Source: Prosopocoilus inquinatus
Lineage: Eukaryota; Arthropoda; Insecta; Coleoptera; Lucanidae
Assembly: GCA_036172665.1 (NCBI GenBank)
Contig: CM069875.1
Coordinates: 22,165,806 to 22,229,805, forward strand
Direction: 5' to 3'
Length of the DNA stretch: 64,000 nt
The notes under the pieces are model-generated. The model did no database searches. It had not been told where the DNA came from and worked only from the letters and a program-made list of their open reading frames with translations. Shown piece after piece: positions 48,418-59,772 of the stretch. Both the position numbers and the translations under genes were made by a program. Position 1 is the stretch's first letter. Each line of letters opens with the position of its first letter.

Positions 48418-49893
48418 CACTCCGCAAAAAAATTATCGCATCACTTGTATTTTTTTGGTAAACCATTTTTATATTTGTTTAATTTGTCTCTGTTTTTATA
48501 AATGGCGACAGGTTACAATTCTGAGATATTAATTAATTTGTTTAATTAAACTAGAACTCTTAAATATCTTTTCTTTTTGCAAAAATTTGTAGTAAGGGTA
48601 ATCTCACCATATTGTAAAGAGATTTTAACAAGCGATTAATCTGAAAATTTATGTTATATTGTTCTCAAATATGAACACTGAAGTCATGTTCGCAATTCTG
48701 GAAATTTAAGTCGTGATGAAACTGTTAAAGCTATTTTGTTACTAACCGTAAGAAATCGTCTTCGTGATTTGAGAAATCACGCTAAAGTACCCTATAAAGG
48801 TCGTTTAAACGCCAAGGAGCATCACATACCAAGATTGCAATCTGTCAGTTGATTGAAATGCTCATAACTGGGCGAAAAGTTTGTTTACTCACAATTCTCT
48901 TTGTTTGATTTAGGAAGATGTATACCAGTGTCAGAGTACCAGAGATGGCAAATGGTATGCGCAATGCAATTTTAGAAATGTGTCAAATTTCGGCGGGGTA
49001 GGGTATCTTTAAAGGTGCATGCAGAGTTAGTGGTTATCAATAATAGTGCTCTGACTGCTGGTAGGTACATCAGGGAAGTTTCTGAACTATGTGTTGTACC
49101 CCACGCACTATTCATTGGTCCAAACTTCTTATTAATGCAAAATAACCCAAGCAACACACATATTCGTTTAATAAAGGATAAAATATCCGCGAGATAGATG
49201 TTGAAACAACGTGTTCCATATACTAAATACTATGTTTCTGTATCAAAGTGGTAAAACGTATACGTTTATTAAACGGCTTAAAATATGTACGTTGACCTTA
49301 ACCGTTTAATAAATGTAAAAATGTCCAACCAAAACCAAAATATGATTGAATACACGAAAATTAAACCAAAGAGTGTTGTTTGGGAACGCACGACTGTCAT
49401 TACTAGGATTGTGCAAGAAAACGTTAATGAAGTCGGGATGAGGATTTTAGACTACCTTGCTAGAATCCCAGATTGAAATGGGATTGAGCATGTTTGGGAT
49501 CGTATCGGGTTCTCTTTGCGTACAACCCACCCTCCAGCAATAGCTTTAAATCAGCTCGTAGTAAAAGTAGGTGAAGAATGGAACCATCTAAATCAAGACT
49601 ATATCAGAAGTGAAATTGAGTACCTGAAAGGCGGATGCAAATTATTACACAAGCTAGAGGCAGAAATACTCATTACCACTGTTCTTTTTAATTAATATTA
49701 TTTAACCTAATTTTGTACTTCGATACAAATTAGTGATTTCTTCAAAGTAATGGGTTAAATTTAACTAGAATAAGTAACGAAAATCACTAGAATAAGTAAT
49801 GAATAATAATAAAAATGAATATTAATGACTAGAAAATAAATTACTTCGGTTAAAGAAAAAAATCAAGTGATGCGATAATTTTTTTGCGGAGTG
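48418..49893 (+). mobile_element. Near-complete, dead Tc1-like transposon with perfect 30-bp inverted ends
   Basis: The terminal inverted repeats begin CACTCCGCAAAAAAATTATC, are 30 bp and identical, and are flanked by TA (48416-17, 49894-95). Total 1476 bp, a normal Tc1 size. Internal plus-strand remnants run in transposase order: GNFRDLRN-like text near 48700-48780; YIREVSELCVVPHALFIGPNFLLMQNN (about 49060-49150), where the MHDNA-type catalytic Asp is Asn; NEVGMRILDYLARIPD; and IEHVWDRIGFSLRTTHPP with EEWNHLNQDYIRS (to about 49610). A stop interrupts PD-NPIEH. About 240 bp (roughly 49161-49400) look inserted between the NN-P and ARIVQE-type blocks. Confidence 0.9.
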
Positions 49894-49895
49894 TA

Positions 49896-52800
49896 TTTGT
49901 TAGTGTTATTGTATATCTTTAAAAATAATAGTTAGAGCATATGGTAAATACCACAAATCAGAAACATTTAGTTTTTTGCATGTAGCTGTAAAATCGAAAA
50001 CTCTTAAGAAACGAAAAGAAAACCTTCGCTCAATTGGCGAATATAATTGGACTTTTTTGAATACAAAGGAGCAGTACTTAAAACATGATTTTACATAAAA
50101 GTTATTAAACACGATATATTTTAATCGCAGAAATCTAGTGCAAACTCGAGAAAGGCCTAGTAATTAATTACAGACATTAATATTTGTCACAAATTACAAA
50201 TTACTAGAGTAATAAAGCAGCAAAACCGCAATGGTAACACCTAATCTTGGAGGCTGTCACCACAACAATCTAGGAAAGCTTCCCTGTAGACCACAATTAA
50301 TGCCGTAATTTTAGTACCTATTTAAGTTATTAATTGAAAAAAAAGAACTCTTGCAATTCATAAACTTCTTATTTTTTCAAACGATTCCGCTTGAGATTTA
50401 TACCTGCCCTTAAAAAGTTTCAGCATTTTCAGTTGACAACACTCAAATTTACTACACTTTACAGAAAACATTAGAAAATCTCAATTTTTCTACAATTATT
50501 TAAAGTATTTCATTTTTCTTTCCAGCAAGTAGCAATAGATGTGGGTATTTATTTTTTGAAGCCAAGGCTTGGTATAGTTCATTTTTATCACCGAATTCTA
50601 AGGGCCAATTTTTCAGCAGAGGTTTGTCTTTAAGCTTCGTTTTCTTCCTATAAAAACAATTGTTGAATAAAAATGAAGTTTTAATTTGTGATCCGAATTC
50701 TGAGAACGACTGGCACAATTTACCTTACAGATAATATTTTGAGTTATACGCATACATAATATTGATTGACTGGTTGTACATTCGTATACCACTACCGCCG
50801 TTTTGAATTATTTCGACAATGTGGTATACCTTCTGCTAATTCTACTAGATATAAAATGTATACTACCGATTTCAGATGGCAAAAGTTGTTGGGGTGTGAA
50901 GTCAGGTGATTGAGAAAGAAATCAGTTCAGCGACCATCTTACCAAATCCAAAATCCAAGTCCAAATCTTACCAAAGTCGGTGAAAAAGTATGACATCAAT
51001 TTCGCTAGAAAAAAAAACGTATTGGTAAAATTAAAAAAAATTCAGTTACGTCACAGACCGAGATTACTACGTCGCAACAGAAACGGAATGAGCGATAAAA
51101 TTTTAAACCAATGAAATTCAAAGTTTTTGACGCTCGTAGCTGAAGTGCGCAATGAGACCACTGATATTGTTTAAAAATTTAAATATCCAAAGTACAGCAA
51201 TTTTTTACACACAGATATCAATATCTTACAAATTCTTAAATAAAAATTTCGAAAACTGGCAGCCAACGTCAGAAGTCAACGTAAAGAGTCGACATAAAAA
51301 ACCAATGGAGGAAGGAAAATCTGTCAATAATAACCAGGCCAATCAAGGAAACGCCGTACAGGAAGGAAATCTTCCCCAAGGTTCCTCCCAAAACGATATT
51401 CGCCCGGAAGGACGGCACAGGTGAAACAAACACCAAGCTGGTATTGGAGATATCGCTAAAACAACTGACGCTCCAAGATGCGTCGCAGATTAGAAAAGAA
51501 ATCAAACATATCCCCAAATAATTAACAAGGAGAGTTTGCACGAATAAGAACTAATGTGGTACCAGGTAACAATTTGACGTGAGCCAAAGTCAATGATGTT
51601 AAATGCCAGCGGTGCCGGCAATTAGAGCATCCATCGAGAATTAACTCGCAAAATCCTGAAGTTCGCATGAACTAATCTAACAAAAAAACCGAGACGAAAA
51701 TTTTATGACCATGTGAACGTCTGAAATAATTAAGATTTTCCAAAGGATAAATCGCAGGAGCCAAATAAAATACGCCTACACGCGTTCGAAATATGACCTC
51801 ATCCTAATAAAAGAAATAGGATCTCCGTACGATAATGTTTATTTAAAATTCGCGAAACGTGCTGAGAAGTTCACACTAATTTGCAGCCGGATTATTTCGA
51901 AACTAAGCTCCGAACAGACGTTTTAAAATAAGACGCAAGGCGTGTATTTATCTGATAATTTCGAAGTGAAATATTACAGGGTAATAAAAAAATTATCTGA
52001 AACGGCAATAAAATCGCCGAGATGATCGATGCGGCGAGCTATATGCGACAAACACGGAGCGAGAACGAATTCTAACAGAAATATATACTGGCTGCACGGA
52101 ATATACAGGCCGTTGCCTGAAAGCGGTTTTCGACACCATAACAAAGGCCCGGCCACATATTGCGAGGATGATTACTGAGTATCTGCAAGAGTAAAATATC
52201 ACCACTTTGCCGTTTCCAGAATGCAGTCTTCTCGTGAATATCATTGAACATCTTTGGTACAATGTGAGTAGAGGAGTCTGAAATCGGCAAAACGCACCTC
52301 TTACATTCCAAAACAAGAAAATGCCCTTTTGGAAGAATAGGAGCAAATTCAACAAGATACCATCCAGAGCTTAACATAAAATATGCCAGGACGCTGTGCA
52401 GTTTTAATTGACGCCAAAGGTCGTTATTAGATATAAAGAATTCATCAAATAATGTGATAATAATTTTTCATAACATTTTGTCTTTTTGTTTTTGGTTTCT
52501 TCCTTGTTAACTTTTAATTTTTTTACTAAATGTTGAACTTACATAAAAATATACAGTCACTTGACCCCTTAATTGTTTTGAGCGGTTTATTTCGAAGAGA
52601 ATTAAAAGTTTGACTACTTTTAATAATCCTGCTTTAATTTATTAAAAATTAGATTTCAGTTTCAGTGTTATAATTCACGGTCAAATACTAATTATACTCG
52701 GTACGTGCAAACAGATCCCATAAAATCTTTCTGCGTCTTGAAAGTAAAAGCACCCCTTTAATGCCGCACGAACGAAAATAAACTCGGGAAGTTTTCCAGT

Positions 52801-53290
52801 GATATTTTACTGCTGTAACACTCATGGAAACGGTTCCAACTTGGGGAACAAATTTCACGATCCTAATTCTTTGCTCAGTATCAGTTTGGGGCGATTATTA
52901 AGCATATAATTCAGATGGCATCTCGGCACAGCACCACCGTTCACCCTCCGTACCTGCGTGATTGATAGCCCCGTCGCTCGCCCGACTGTCATATAATTGT
53001 CCTATCATTTATCAAGCATAATGACCCAAGCATGCCTCGGGATGCGCGCTACACGGCGCCACTCTTACTAAATTTGTTTATTTACAAGTTCCCTGGAAGC
53101 TTTTACACGATGTACTATTAGAATAGAATGATTAATTGACTTTTAAAATTCACTTTAGAATTTATTTACTAATAATACCAGGTATTAAACGCCCTAGTGG
53201 CGTCATTTATCTTCCTTTTTCCTCACAACGAAAATTTACTTTTATCCCATAATTTTCTGCCAAATTGCTTCTTGCCTCACTCAAAGCTCT
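49896..53290. other. 3' end of the large intron, no gene recognised
   Basis: No domain seen. Blocks at about 51540-52400 and 52700-53060 are GC-richer; the latter, next to the terminal exon, is nonrepetitive. Short frames such as 51152-51424 show no known domain. Confidence 0.35.
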
Positions 53291-53302
53291 TTTTTGTTGC
53301 AG

Positions 53303-55867
53303 TTGATTTTCGACGAGTTCAAAGTTGGCCGATATGAAGCATCCGCGTTGGATGGTTGCCCAGACGGATACATGCAACTCAGCGAATTGGGACGTCCTTT
53401 TACGGGAGGTTCTTGGTGTGGAACTTCTTCGGGGCCTGCTGCTTATTACAGTGAGACATCAACTGTCACCGTGTCGATAAAAATATTTGCGTCACCGCAA
53501 CTTCCCTTCAAGTTTCGTTTACGTTACCGTTTTGTTTCTCGGCACGAGGCAGTGGTGCGTTTCGGGTCTGCGACATCTCCTCTTGAAAGAGGTCAAGTAG
53601 CACCTGGCACGTACTGTACAAGACAGTTTGAGGAATGTTATCGTAAGTCTTGCCGGCTGCAAAGCCCGAATTATCCAGGAATGTATCCTCGAAATGTGTC
53701 TTGCTACTGGAGTTTACGTCAAAAAACAGTTCCTAAGTGTAAACACGCCATGATTGCGGTTCGCCAAGAAGCAGCTCACAAAATGCACATGAAAAGATCG
53801 ATTAGTGTAGCTGGACTAAACAAAACAGCACGCGCTCTAAGAGCATGGCGAGACTGTACCGGAGAACGAGACCATCTGATTTTTTATGACGGTGGATCAA
53901 CCAACGATCCAGTTTTGGCTAAGTACTGTGGAGGTGACTGGTTACCTCGGGTAGTTTCGAGAGGCCCCGAGATGTTAGTAGCGTTTCATTCTTCACCTTT
54001 TAGTATACCCCTGCATTCCCCACCGTCTCATTCACCACTCAGAGGATTTGAACTAGACGTAGATGTTATATTCGCCGATTCTGATTCGCTAGATTACTCA
54101 CGTGAGAGTCTCAAATGTGAATTCGACGTTAACGCTACTAGTCCTGACGGCGATGAAATATGGACAGGCATAGGACGCAGAGGCTATATCGTAAGTCCTC
54201 GACATTCCCTGCCACCTAATACTACCTGTGTCTATAAATTTCGGGGCTTCCCAGACGATATAATTTGGATTAGTTTCATTTCGTACATGCAGCGGGCGCT
54301 TTTGGTAGGTGAAAACGCTCATGCTTTATTGGTTAATAGTTCAAGTGGCGGTGCATGTTCGACGAAATTAAAAATACTAGACGGATCAACCCTTCTCGAA
54401 GATAAATGTGATGAGCCACCTCGCTTATGTGATCACAGTGCATTAACGAACTCGACGCGCTATACAAGGCCGTGTTCGCCACCTGAAAGTTATTTATCAA
54501 CGGGAAGGATATTAATCATTCAACACCACACCGAAGATGGAACGGCACTGCATCCTGCAAGTTTCAAATTGAAATACGAATTTGTAGATACACGCTTGGG
54601 TGGTGAAGCGTGGCCAGACGAGAAAAAAGAACTATGTCATCGTGTGTTTAGAAACGTACAGTCGGGTGAAATTACTGGTCCCCGGAACATTTTCCTGTTT
54701 GGACGAGGTGGTGCTAAAGACCTGCAATGCGTGTACAGAATTGAGGCGAAGGAAGACGAACGTGTGCGTTTAATTTTGAACAATGCTTCGTTCGGGCTTA
54801 ATCCCATGTGTGAAACGAACACAGACCCTCACAGTTTGCGACCATCATGTGATTACTACGTAGGATCACGTATAGCAGAGCTAAGTATTTGGGAACTACC
54901 GTGGAGAGACTTTAGAATGCCAAGGGCTTGCATTTGTGATAATTCCTCTCTGTCCTCAAAACCAATCGTGTTCCTTTCATCTTCACATGTTTTAGAATTA
55001 CACTACACTGCCAAAGACATGAACATTACCGAAGACTTTACTGTATTACATTTCCACGCGACTTTCGAACTAATAAGAGTACCCGATTGCCCCCGTAAAC
55101 AAAGATTGCGTGGCTATGGTGGTGACGTGAAATTTTCAAACCCGCCGTTAGATCGATCGGAATTGTTGTGTGTAGGACTTCCTTGGTTGGTCGAAGCCAG
55201 GTTTAATAGAAGTTTATTTTTATTATCTTGGGGCGCATTCCTACCCCTAAAACCGCGTTTGGAGGAGCCAACACGTTGCCCTACTTCCAATCGAGTTTTA
55301 ATTTATTCTGGCCGACCTCCAAAATTGATTAAAGCTCTTTGCCCGGCTGAACCTGGTGCCAAACCACTTGCGGTTCACGTTTTCAGCGAAGAATGGTGGG
55401 GTGAAGAATCAACTTCGATTCAGCAGCGTCCTCCAAATTTCTTAGTGGAATGGATTAGTAACGAGCAGGGCGTAGCTGCTTTTAGTTGGCTGGAAATTTC
55501 AAGATCTCGCTCATCGCTTCTGCAACAGTTACAGGTTCCTGTGAATACAACCGTAAATGATACAGACTTAGAATGCGCGCATAAGTGCCCCGAATTAGAC
55601 GCGTGCATAAATCCTGCACTCTGGTGCGATGGCAAGGAAAATTGTCCATCGGGTTGGGATGAATCGGAAGCACAGTGTGGAGCAACCTCCAGGCTTCTCA
55701 CGTCGCTCCCCGGAGCTGCACTCGCAGCAGCAGGTGCTGTGGCGGCATCTCTGTTGTTACTCTTGTGTTTGACATTGCACCGACTGCGTGCTCGACGCCG
55801 AAGAAAATTAGCTAAGAAGAAGCTGCTGACAGGACCAAGACTTTTGGATCCTAGTTTAAACTCTTGA
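53303..55867 (+). CDS. culd: Terminal exon of a Culd-like transmembrane protein: CUB repeats, LDLa module, transmembrane helix
   Basis: This single open exon encodes 854 residues, starts after TTTTTTGTTGCAG and ends at TGA. Exon residues 1-80 complete CUB 1. CUB-like units follow at about 112-250 (CRLQSPNYPGMYPRNVSCYW is classic), 269-428 and 443-590, then a divergent unit at 594-717. A single LDLa module lies at about 757-792, with six cysteines and the acidic CDGKENCPSGWDESE calcium-binding end. A hydrophobic Ala/Leu-rich helix (about 803-830) is followed by RARRRRK and a short cytoplasmic tail of about 25 residues, so this is a type I surface or endosomal protein. Many NxS/T sites suit an extracellular domain. 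In Drosophila, Culd serves endocytic trafficking of rhodopsin and TRPL. The total (about 900 residues plus a missing N-terminus) fits Culd better than the smaller Neto, which shares CUB+LDLa+TM. The symbol is tentative; the domain call is firm. Confidence 0.9.
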   Translation: MIFDEFKVGRYEASALDGCPDGYMQLSELGRPFTGGSWCGTSSGPAAYYSETSTVTVSIKIFASPQLPFKFRLRYRFVSRHEAVVRFGSATSPLERGQVAPGTYCTRQFEECYRKSCRLQSPNYPGMYPRNVSCYWSLRQKTVPKCKHAMIAVRQEAAHKMHMKRSISVAGLNKTARALRAWRDCTGERDHLIFYDGGSTNDPVLAKYCGGDWLPRVVSRGPEMLVAFHSSPFSIPLHSPPSHSPLRGFELDVDVIFADSDSLDYSRESLKCEFDVNATSPDGDEIWTGIGRRGYIVSPRHSLPPNTTCVYKFRGFPDDIIWISFISYMQRALLVGENAHALLVNSSSGGACSTKLKILDGSTLLEDKCDEPPRLCDHSALTNSTRYTRPCSPPESYLSTGRILIIQHHTEDGTALHPASFKLKYEFVDTRLGGEAWPDEKKELCHRVFRNVQSGEITGPRNIFLFGRGGAKDLQCVYRIEAKEDERVRLILNNASFGLNPMCETNTDPHSLRPSCDYYVGSRIAELSIWELPWRDFRMPRACICDNSSLSSKPIVFLSSSHVLELHYTAKDMNITEDFTVLHFHATFELIRVPDCPRKQRLRGYGGDVKFSNPPLDRSELLCVGLPWLVEARFNRSLFLLSWGAFLPLKPRLEEPTRCPTSNRVLIYSGRPPKLIKALCPAEPGAKPLAVHVFSEEWWGEESTSIQQRPPNFLVEWISNEQGVAAFSWLEISRSRSSLLQQLQVPVNTTVNDTDLECAHKCPELDACINPALWCDGKENCPSGWDESEAQCGATSRLLTSLPGAALAAAGAVAASLLLLLCLTLHRLRARRRRKLAKKKLLTGPRLLDPSLNS

Positions 55868-56820
55868 CATAAAGCACCCCCTGTAGAATATATACACGTG
55901 GACAGAGAGACGACCGTATGAGACCGACTTTTTCCTTGTTCTTCCGTCCTCTTGCTCACATAATAGGTGCCTTCCGATTTTATGCGGGTTATTGCGACGT
56001 ATTCATACAAACAGTTATAAACCAAACGCTTACCTCAACTTTGTTTCATACAGTGTACGCAGAATGTTTATTTATTATCACAATCACAAGATCATAATTG
56101 AATTGATAATCATTTAGGAATCCATTTCAATTTTGCCTGTTTTATTGTAAATAACCTAAACCTACTAAATTATGGCAATGTTTGAAACTTGTTACTTTAT
56201 ATATAACCACTGCAAGTGAAAAAATATACCAGTGTTTTCGCAAACGAATTAAAAATGCTACACAAAATTATTTTTTAAAATTTTTGTCCATGTTTTCTAA
56301 TTTATGCTCTCTCGCATCTAACAGAAAATTAAACTGCAACAAGAGATCACTTACAAAATCTAGAAATTATAAACAATAGTATTCATCTTTGATCTATATT
56401 TTTCTATAATTTCCGGAAAAATATTTTTTTTCTCTATCTGGGGTTTGTTTCAATGATGTCTAACATATAATAAACTTTTTAGTAGGGTTTAGGTTTATTA
56501 TACATACATTATAAATGAGTGCCTCCAGATAATAAACTTTTTAGTAGTTTTGAAATGTGCGAAATTGTGTGATACTAGACCTTTGGTGATTTTAAACCTA
56601 TCCTAAAAATTTTGACTAAACACGAATTTAGAAATTATAATCAAGACTGTTTTTTTTTGCATTTAATTGACAAGCAAAAATTGCTTGAAACTGCTGTAAT
56701 AAAATTACATCGTTTAACTTAATTTATTAATATGTTTAATGGATAGAAACTTACCACTAATTGCAAATACTTCAACTTTGTGAAAACAATTCGCAGCTAT
56801 ATCACTCTTTGTTCACCTGA
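55868..56820 (+). other. 3' UTR and 3' flank of the Culd-like gene
   Basis: No coding potential is seen. The first ~150 bp are less AT-rich and may be UTR; the rest is AT-rich and includes the duplicated AATAAA motifs. A 201-codon reading frame on the opposite strand overlaps the CDS end (55420-56025) but is only the antisense of a real coding exon. Confidence 0.5.
56467..56547 (+). terminator. Duplicated polyadenylation signals in the 3' flank of the Culd-like gene
   Basis: Two AATAAA hexamers (56469-56474 and 56531-56536) lie about 600 bp after the stop codon. Each sits inside an identical 19-base direct repeat (56467-56485 and 56529-56547), offset by 62 bp. They are the first closely paired consensus signals after the stop. 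Whether either is used is unknown; a later AATAAA occurs near 58595. Confidence 0.4.
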
Positions 56821-56824
56821 CTAA

Positions 56825-56976
56825 GGACGGGTTACATACAAGATTTAAGCCGGGATTAAGTTTAATCCTAAATTAAAACGTGATAGACATTATGACGTAT
56901 ACCAAATTGTGCGTCACAATGTAAGTTTTGCTTAAGTTTAGTCAAGGTTTAAATCTTTTATGCAACCCATCTAAGG
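56825..56976. repeat. Hairpin MITE-like element 1 of an adjacent pair
   Basis: Imperfect 25-bp inverted arms (56827-56851 and 56946-56970) share GGGTTNCATANAAGATTTAA. CTAAGG occurs immediately outside on both sides (56821-56826, 56971-56976). Confidence 0.5.
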
Positions 56977-57107
56977 CCCGATCCTACCACCCCCTGATAA
57001 AAATAACCGTCAGTTAATATCCTTGAAAACCATTGTGCCGACAATGATTTCCTATGATATTAAATTTAACTTAAATTTAACAGGAGGCGGTAAGATCGGA
57101 CCTTAGT
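56972..57107. repeat. Hairpin MITE-like element 2 of an adjacent pair
   Basis: Inverted arms 56972-56994 and 57083-57105 share TAAGG-CCGATC-TACC. Noncoding; it abuts the previous hairpin. Confidence 0.5.
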
Positions 57108-57495
57108 GTCATATATAAAGGTGGATTAGAAAATTTGAAATGTGACGTAAAACAATTTCAGTTGTTTGAAGTTTATTCTATTTTTTTCAACACCACAATA
57201 ATCTAAAACTATCTTGAAATTTAATCTTGTTAAAGTATTCAGAATATTTCTCTCCATTTCTCCTCGTCTTTTGTGCAAATTATTCATCTACTAAATATTT
57301 CTTCCATCCAAATAAATAGAATTATTCATGTTAAAACGATCAAATAATGCAAAAAATTTTACTGTGGCGAAGATACTCAGGTGTCGGGACATTTGCGCCT
57401 TCTATACATTTGCGTCCCTCAGATTAATTTTACGGAGAACTGGCTAGGCAATGTTATTAACAATTTTACATTTGCGCTTCTATTAACTACGTATA

Positions 57496-59308
57496 CAGGG
57501 AGATTCAGGCAACACATTCATTAAAAGTTTACGGACTTTGAATTTCTGTTTTATATATTGCAGTTATAAGTTAGCGATATCGATCTATCAAAATTTAATA
57601 TACTCAAATTTCGGACACTTCCGCTTATACCGGAAGTTGCTGTCAACTTTCTTATTTTAAATGGAATATCCCATTTTTTAAGATATTTTTGAGATATCGT
57701 AAAATTCTAAAAATATTTTGTGCAACATGTGATACAAGGGAAATTAACCGTTTCCGAGATATTTTCATTTTTTAAAAATAACTCAGACTTGCAGAACCTT
57801 GGTTACGATACTGCTATCTTTGAGCATCAAAAACCATGATGCCCATTTTTGGCCTATAGTAGGCTAACAATAACATTCTTTCAGATCATGTCCAGTTTTG
57901 CACTTGATTGCTTACAGGCTGGTTGAAAAGTAACTTCTATTCGAACTGATTTCAACTGTCGAAAAGTCATGTTTTTTTAATGAAACGCCTAGTATATTTT
58001 TATACCATGTGACTCAGGATTAAATATTATTTCGTCCTGTATTAGCATTCCCTATACCTATATCTTATAGTTCACTCGTTATCGATGATTTCTTTTTAGC
58101 ACGTAATTTATTTCCACTTTTCGGTATTATTTTTGAATAGTGGGCTATGTATACTAGAGAAATTATAATTTTTGAAATCACCCGTTTAGTAGGAATAAAA
58201 AAAAACAATTTAATCGCTACGGAGAACCAAAAAATGAATAATCAAACACAGACATTAAATGTATTTGAAAAAAAATCGACAATTCAAGAAGTTAATAAAA
58301 AAAAGTTGGTACATCGAGGAAAATGCGTTATTACTTAGATACAGTACAAAGTTATTACTAATAAATAATAGCCGAGGACAACTTAGAGCCAATATTATAA
58401 CCAACAATTTGTGTATTATTTTTAATATTTCTGATTTATTTATTAATTTTCATAAAATTTTGTATTGTAAGTGTAAGTATCTCCTTGTAAATGTGTAAAT
58501 AGTCATACCAAGAATTCTAATACATGCGGCATATGTAAACAAATTGTTCAGATGATAGATGTATATTTAAATATTATTTGTCGGTTTTTAAAATAAAATT
58601 GAAATTACAGTCAAAAATTAATTTAAAAAACCTCAATTTGTTAAATTTTCCTAGCACACTATTCAGGACTAATACTGAAAAGTGAAAAATTTGATATGTC
58701 AAAAAGAATCTTGAAAAGAAATTTAAAGGTAAGAGATGGGTATAGGGAATGCTAATACAGTTCGAAAGAACATTTAATTCTGATTCTTATGGTATAAGAA
58801 AATACTGGGTGTTCTATTTAAAAAACATGACTTTTCGACAGTTGAGATCAGTTCGAATAGAAGTTACTTTTCAACCAGCCTGTAAACGATTTTGTGTAAA
58901 ATTAGGTATGTCCTGAATGCTTATGAGCATAGCCTTCTACAGGCTAAAGATTGAAATTATGGCTTTTGTTACACAAAAATGGCAGCATCATAAACAAGGT
59001 ACTGCAACTTTGAACTTTTTTTTTAAATGGAAAAATCTGTAAAACGGCTACTTTTTCTTGTATCGCACATGTTACACAAAATATTTTTAGAATTTCATGA
59101 AGATTTCAGAAATGCAATCAAAAATGGGGTATTCTATTTAAAATAAGAAAGTTGACAGCAAATTCCGGTACAAGCGGAAGTGCCCAAAGGTTGGAAATAT
59201 TATATTTTAATAGATCATTATCGTTAACTTATAACCGCAAAATATTAAATAAAAATTCAAAGAGGAAGTCCATAAACTTTTAATGAATGGGTTGCCTGAA
59301 TCTCCCTG
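57496..59308. mobile_element. Large foldback element with ~580-bp arms at a TA site
   Basis: The ends CAGGGAGATTCAGGC (57496) and its inverse (to 59308) are flanked by TA. The left arm, to about 58075, and the right arm, from about 58725, stay complementary throughout, including CTTCCG-TTATACCGG, GTAACTTCTATTCGAACTG and TATTAGCATTCCCTATACC. The ~650-bp core has short frames (58147-58338, 58259-58498) without recognisable domains. Its arm sequence recurs at 39165-39360. Confidence 0.8.
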
Positions 59309-59310
59309 TA

Positions 59311-59770
59311 TATTTCGAAATGTTCGACCGTTTTGGTTAATTACATTTCGCCAAATTTTAAATAAAATATTTTCACCAATGATCTTTTTACTATTAGGAT
59401 GTTAAATATCTTTGAATTAATAAAGCCCAGGGGAAGATTGGTGGAAGGGTACGAAGGAATAGCGATAAACATTTTTGTCCAGGTAAAGGTCCTTCTAATA
59501 TTCGAAAGTCATCTTCATTTTTTTAATAGGTCTAATATTCTCTTTTTACCATAATAGAGGAGCTGGAAATTCAGAATCTGAACTTCGTACTGTACTTTTT
59601 GATTCGAAGAAATTTAACGTCCTAATAGTTATTGTCCTACCCTTTATACAACGTGTCCCAATCAAGACTTTCACCCCTAATACCTTTTCTTCGTACAGTT
59701 CTTGCTCACGAGAATTGCAGAAAGGGTATGAACGAACCAAGTTTGCGAAACGTCAAGTAAGTAATAAAAT
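59311..59770. other. Intergenic, no gene recognised
   Basis: Nothing recognised apart from AT-rich sequence. Confidence 0.4.
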
Positions 59771-59772
59771 TA

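Larger units (their letters stand above)
9110..53302 (+). other. 44.2-kb intron of the Culd-like gene, phase 0, splitting CUB domain 1
   Basis: The intron is bounded by GTAAGAAG at the donor and TTTTTTGTTGCAG at the acceptor. Joining the flanking exons restores one continuous CUB domain in frame. It holds most of the transposons listed here, and no other host exon was recognised inside it. An unrecognised alternative exon cannot be excluded. Confidence 0.85.

Noticed and set aside
51152..51541. Possible retroelement gag-like frame
   Set aside because: A polar, Asn/Gln-rich stretch without zinc knuckle or other diagnostic motif.
55420..56025. 201-codon open frame on the minus strand
   Set aside because: It lies antisense to the LDLa/TM end of the Culd-like exon, has no recognisable domain, and is explained by the composition of the coding strand.
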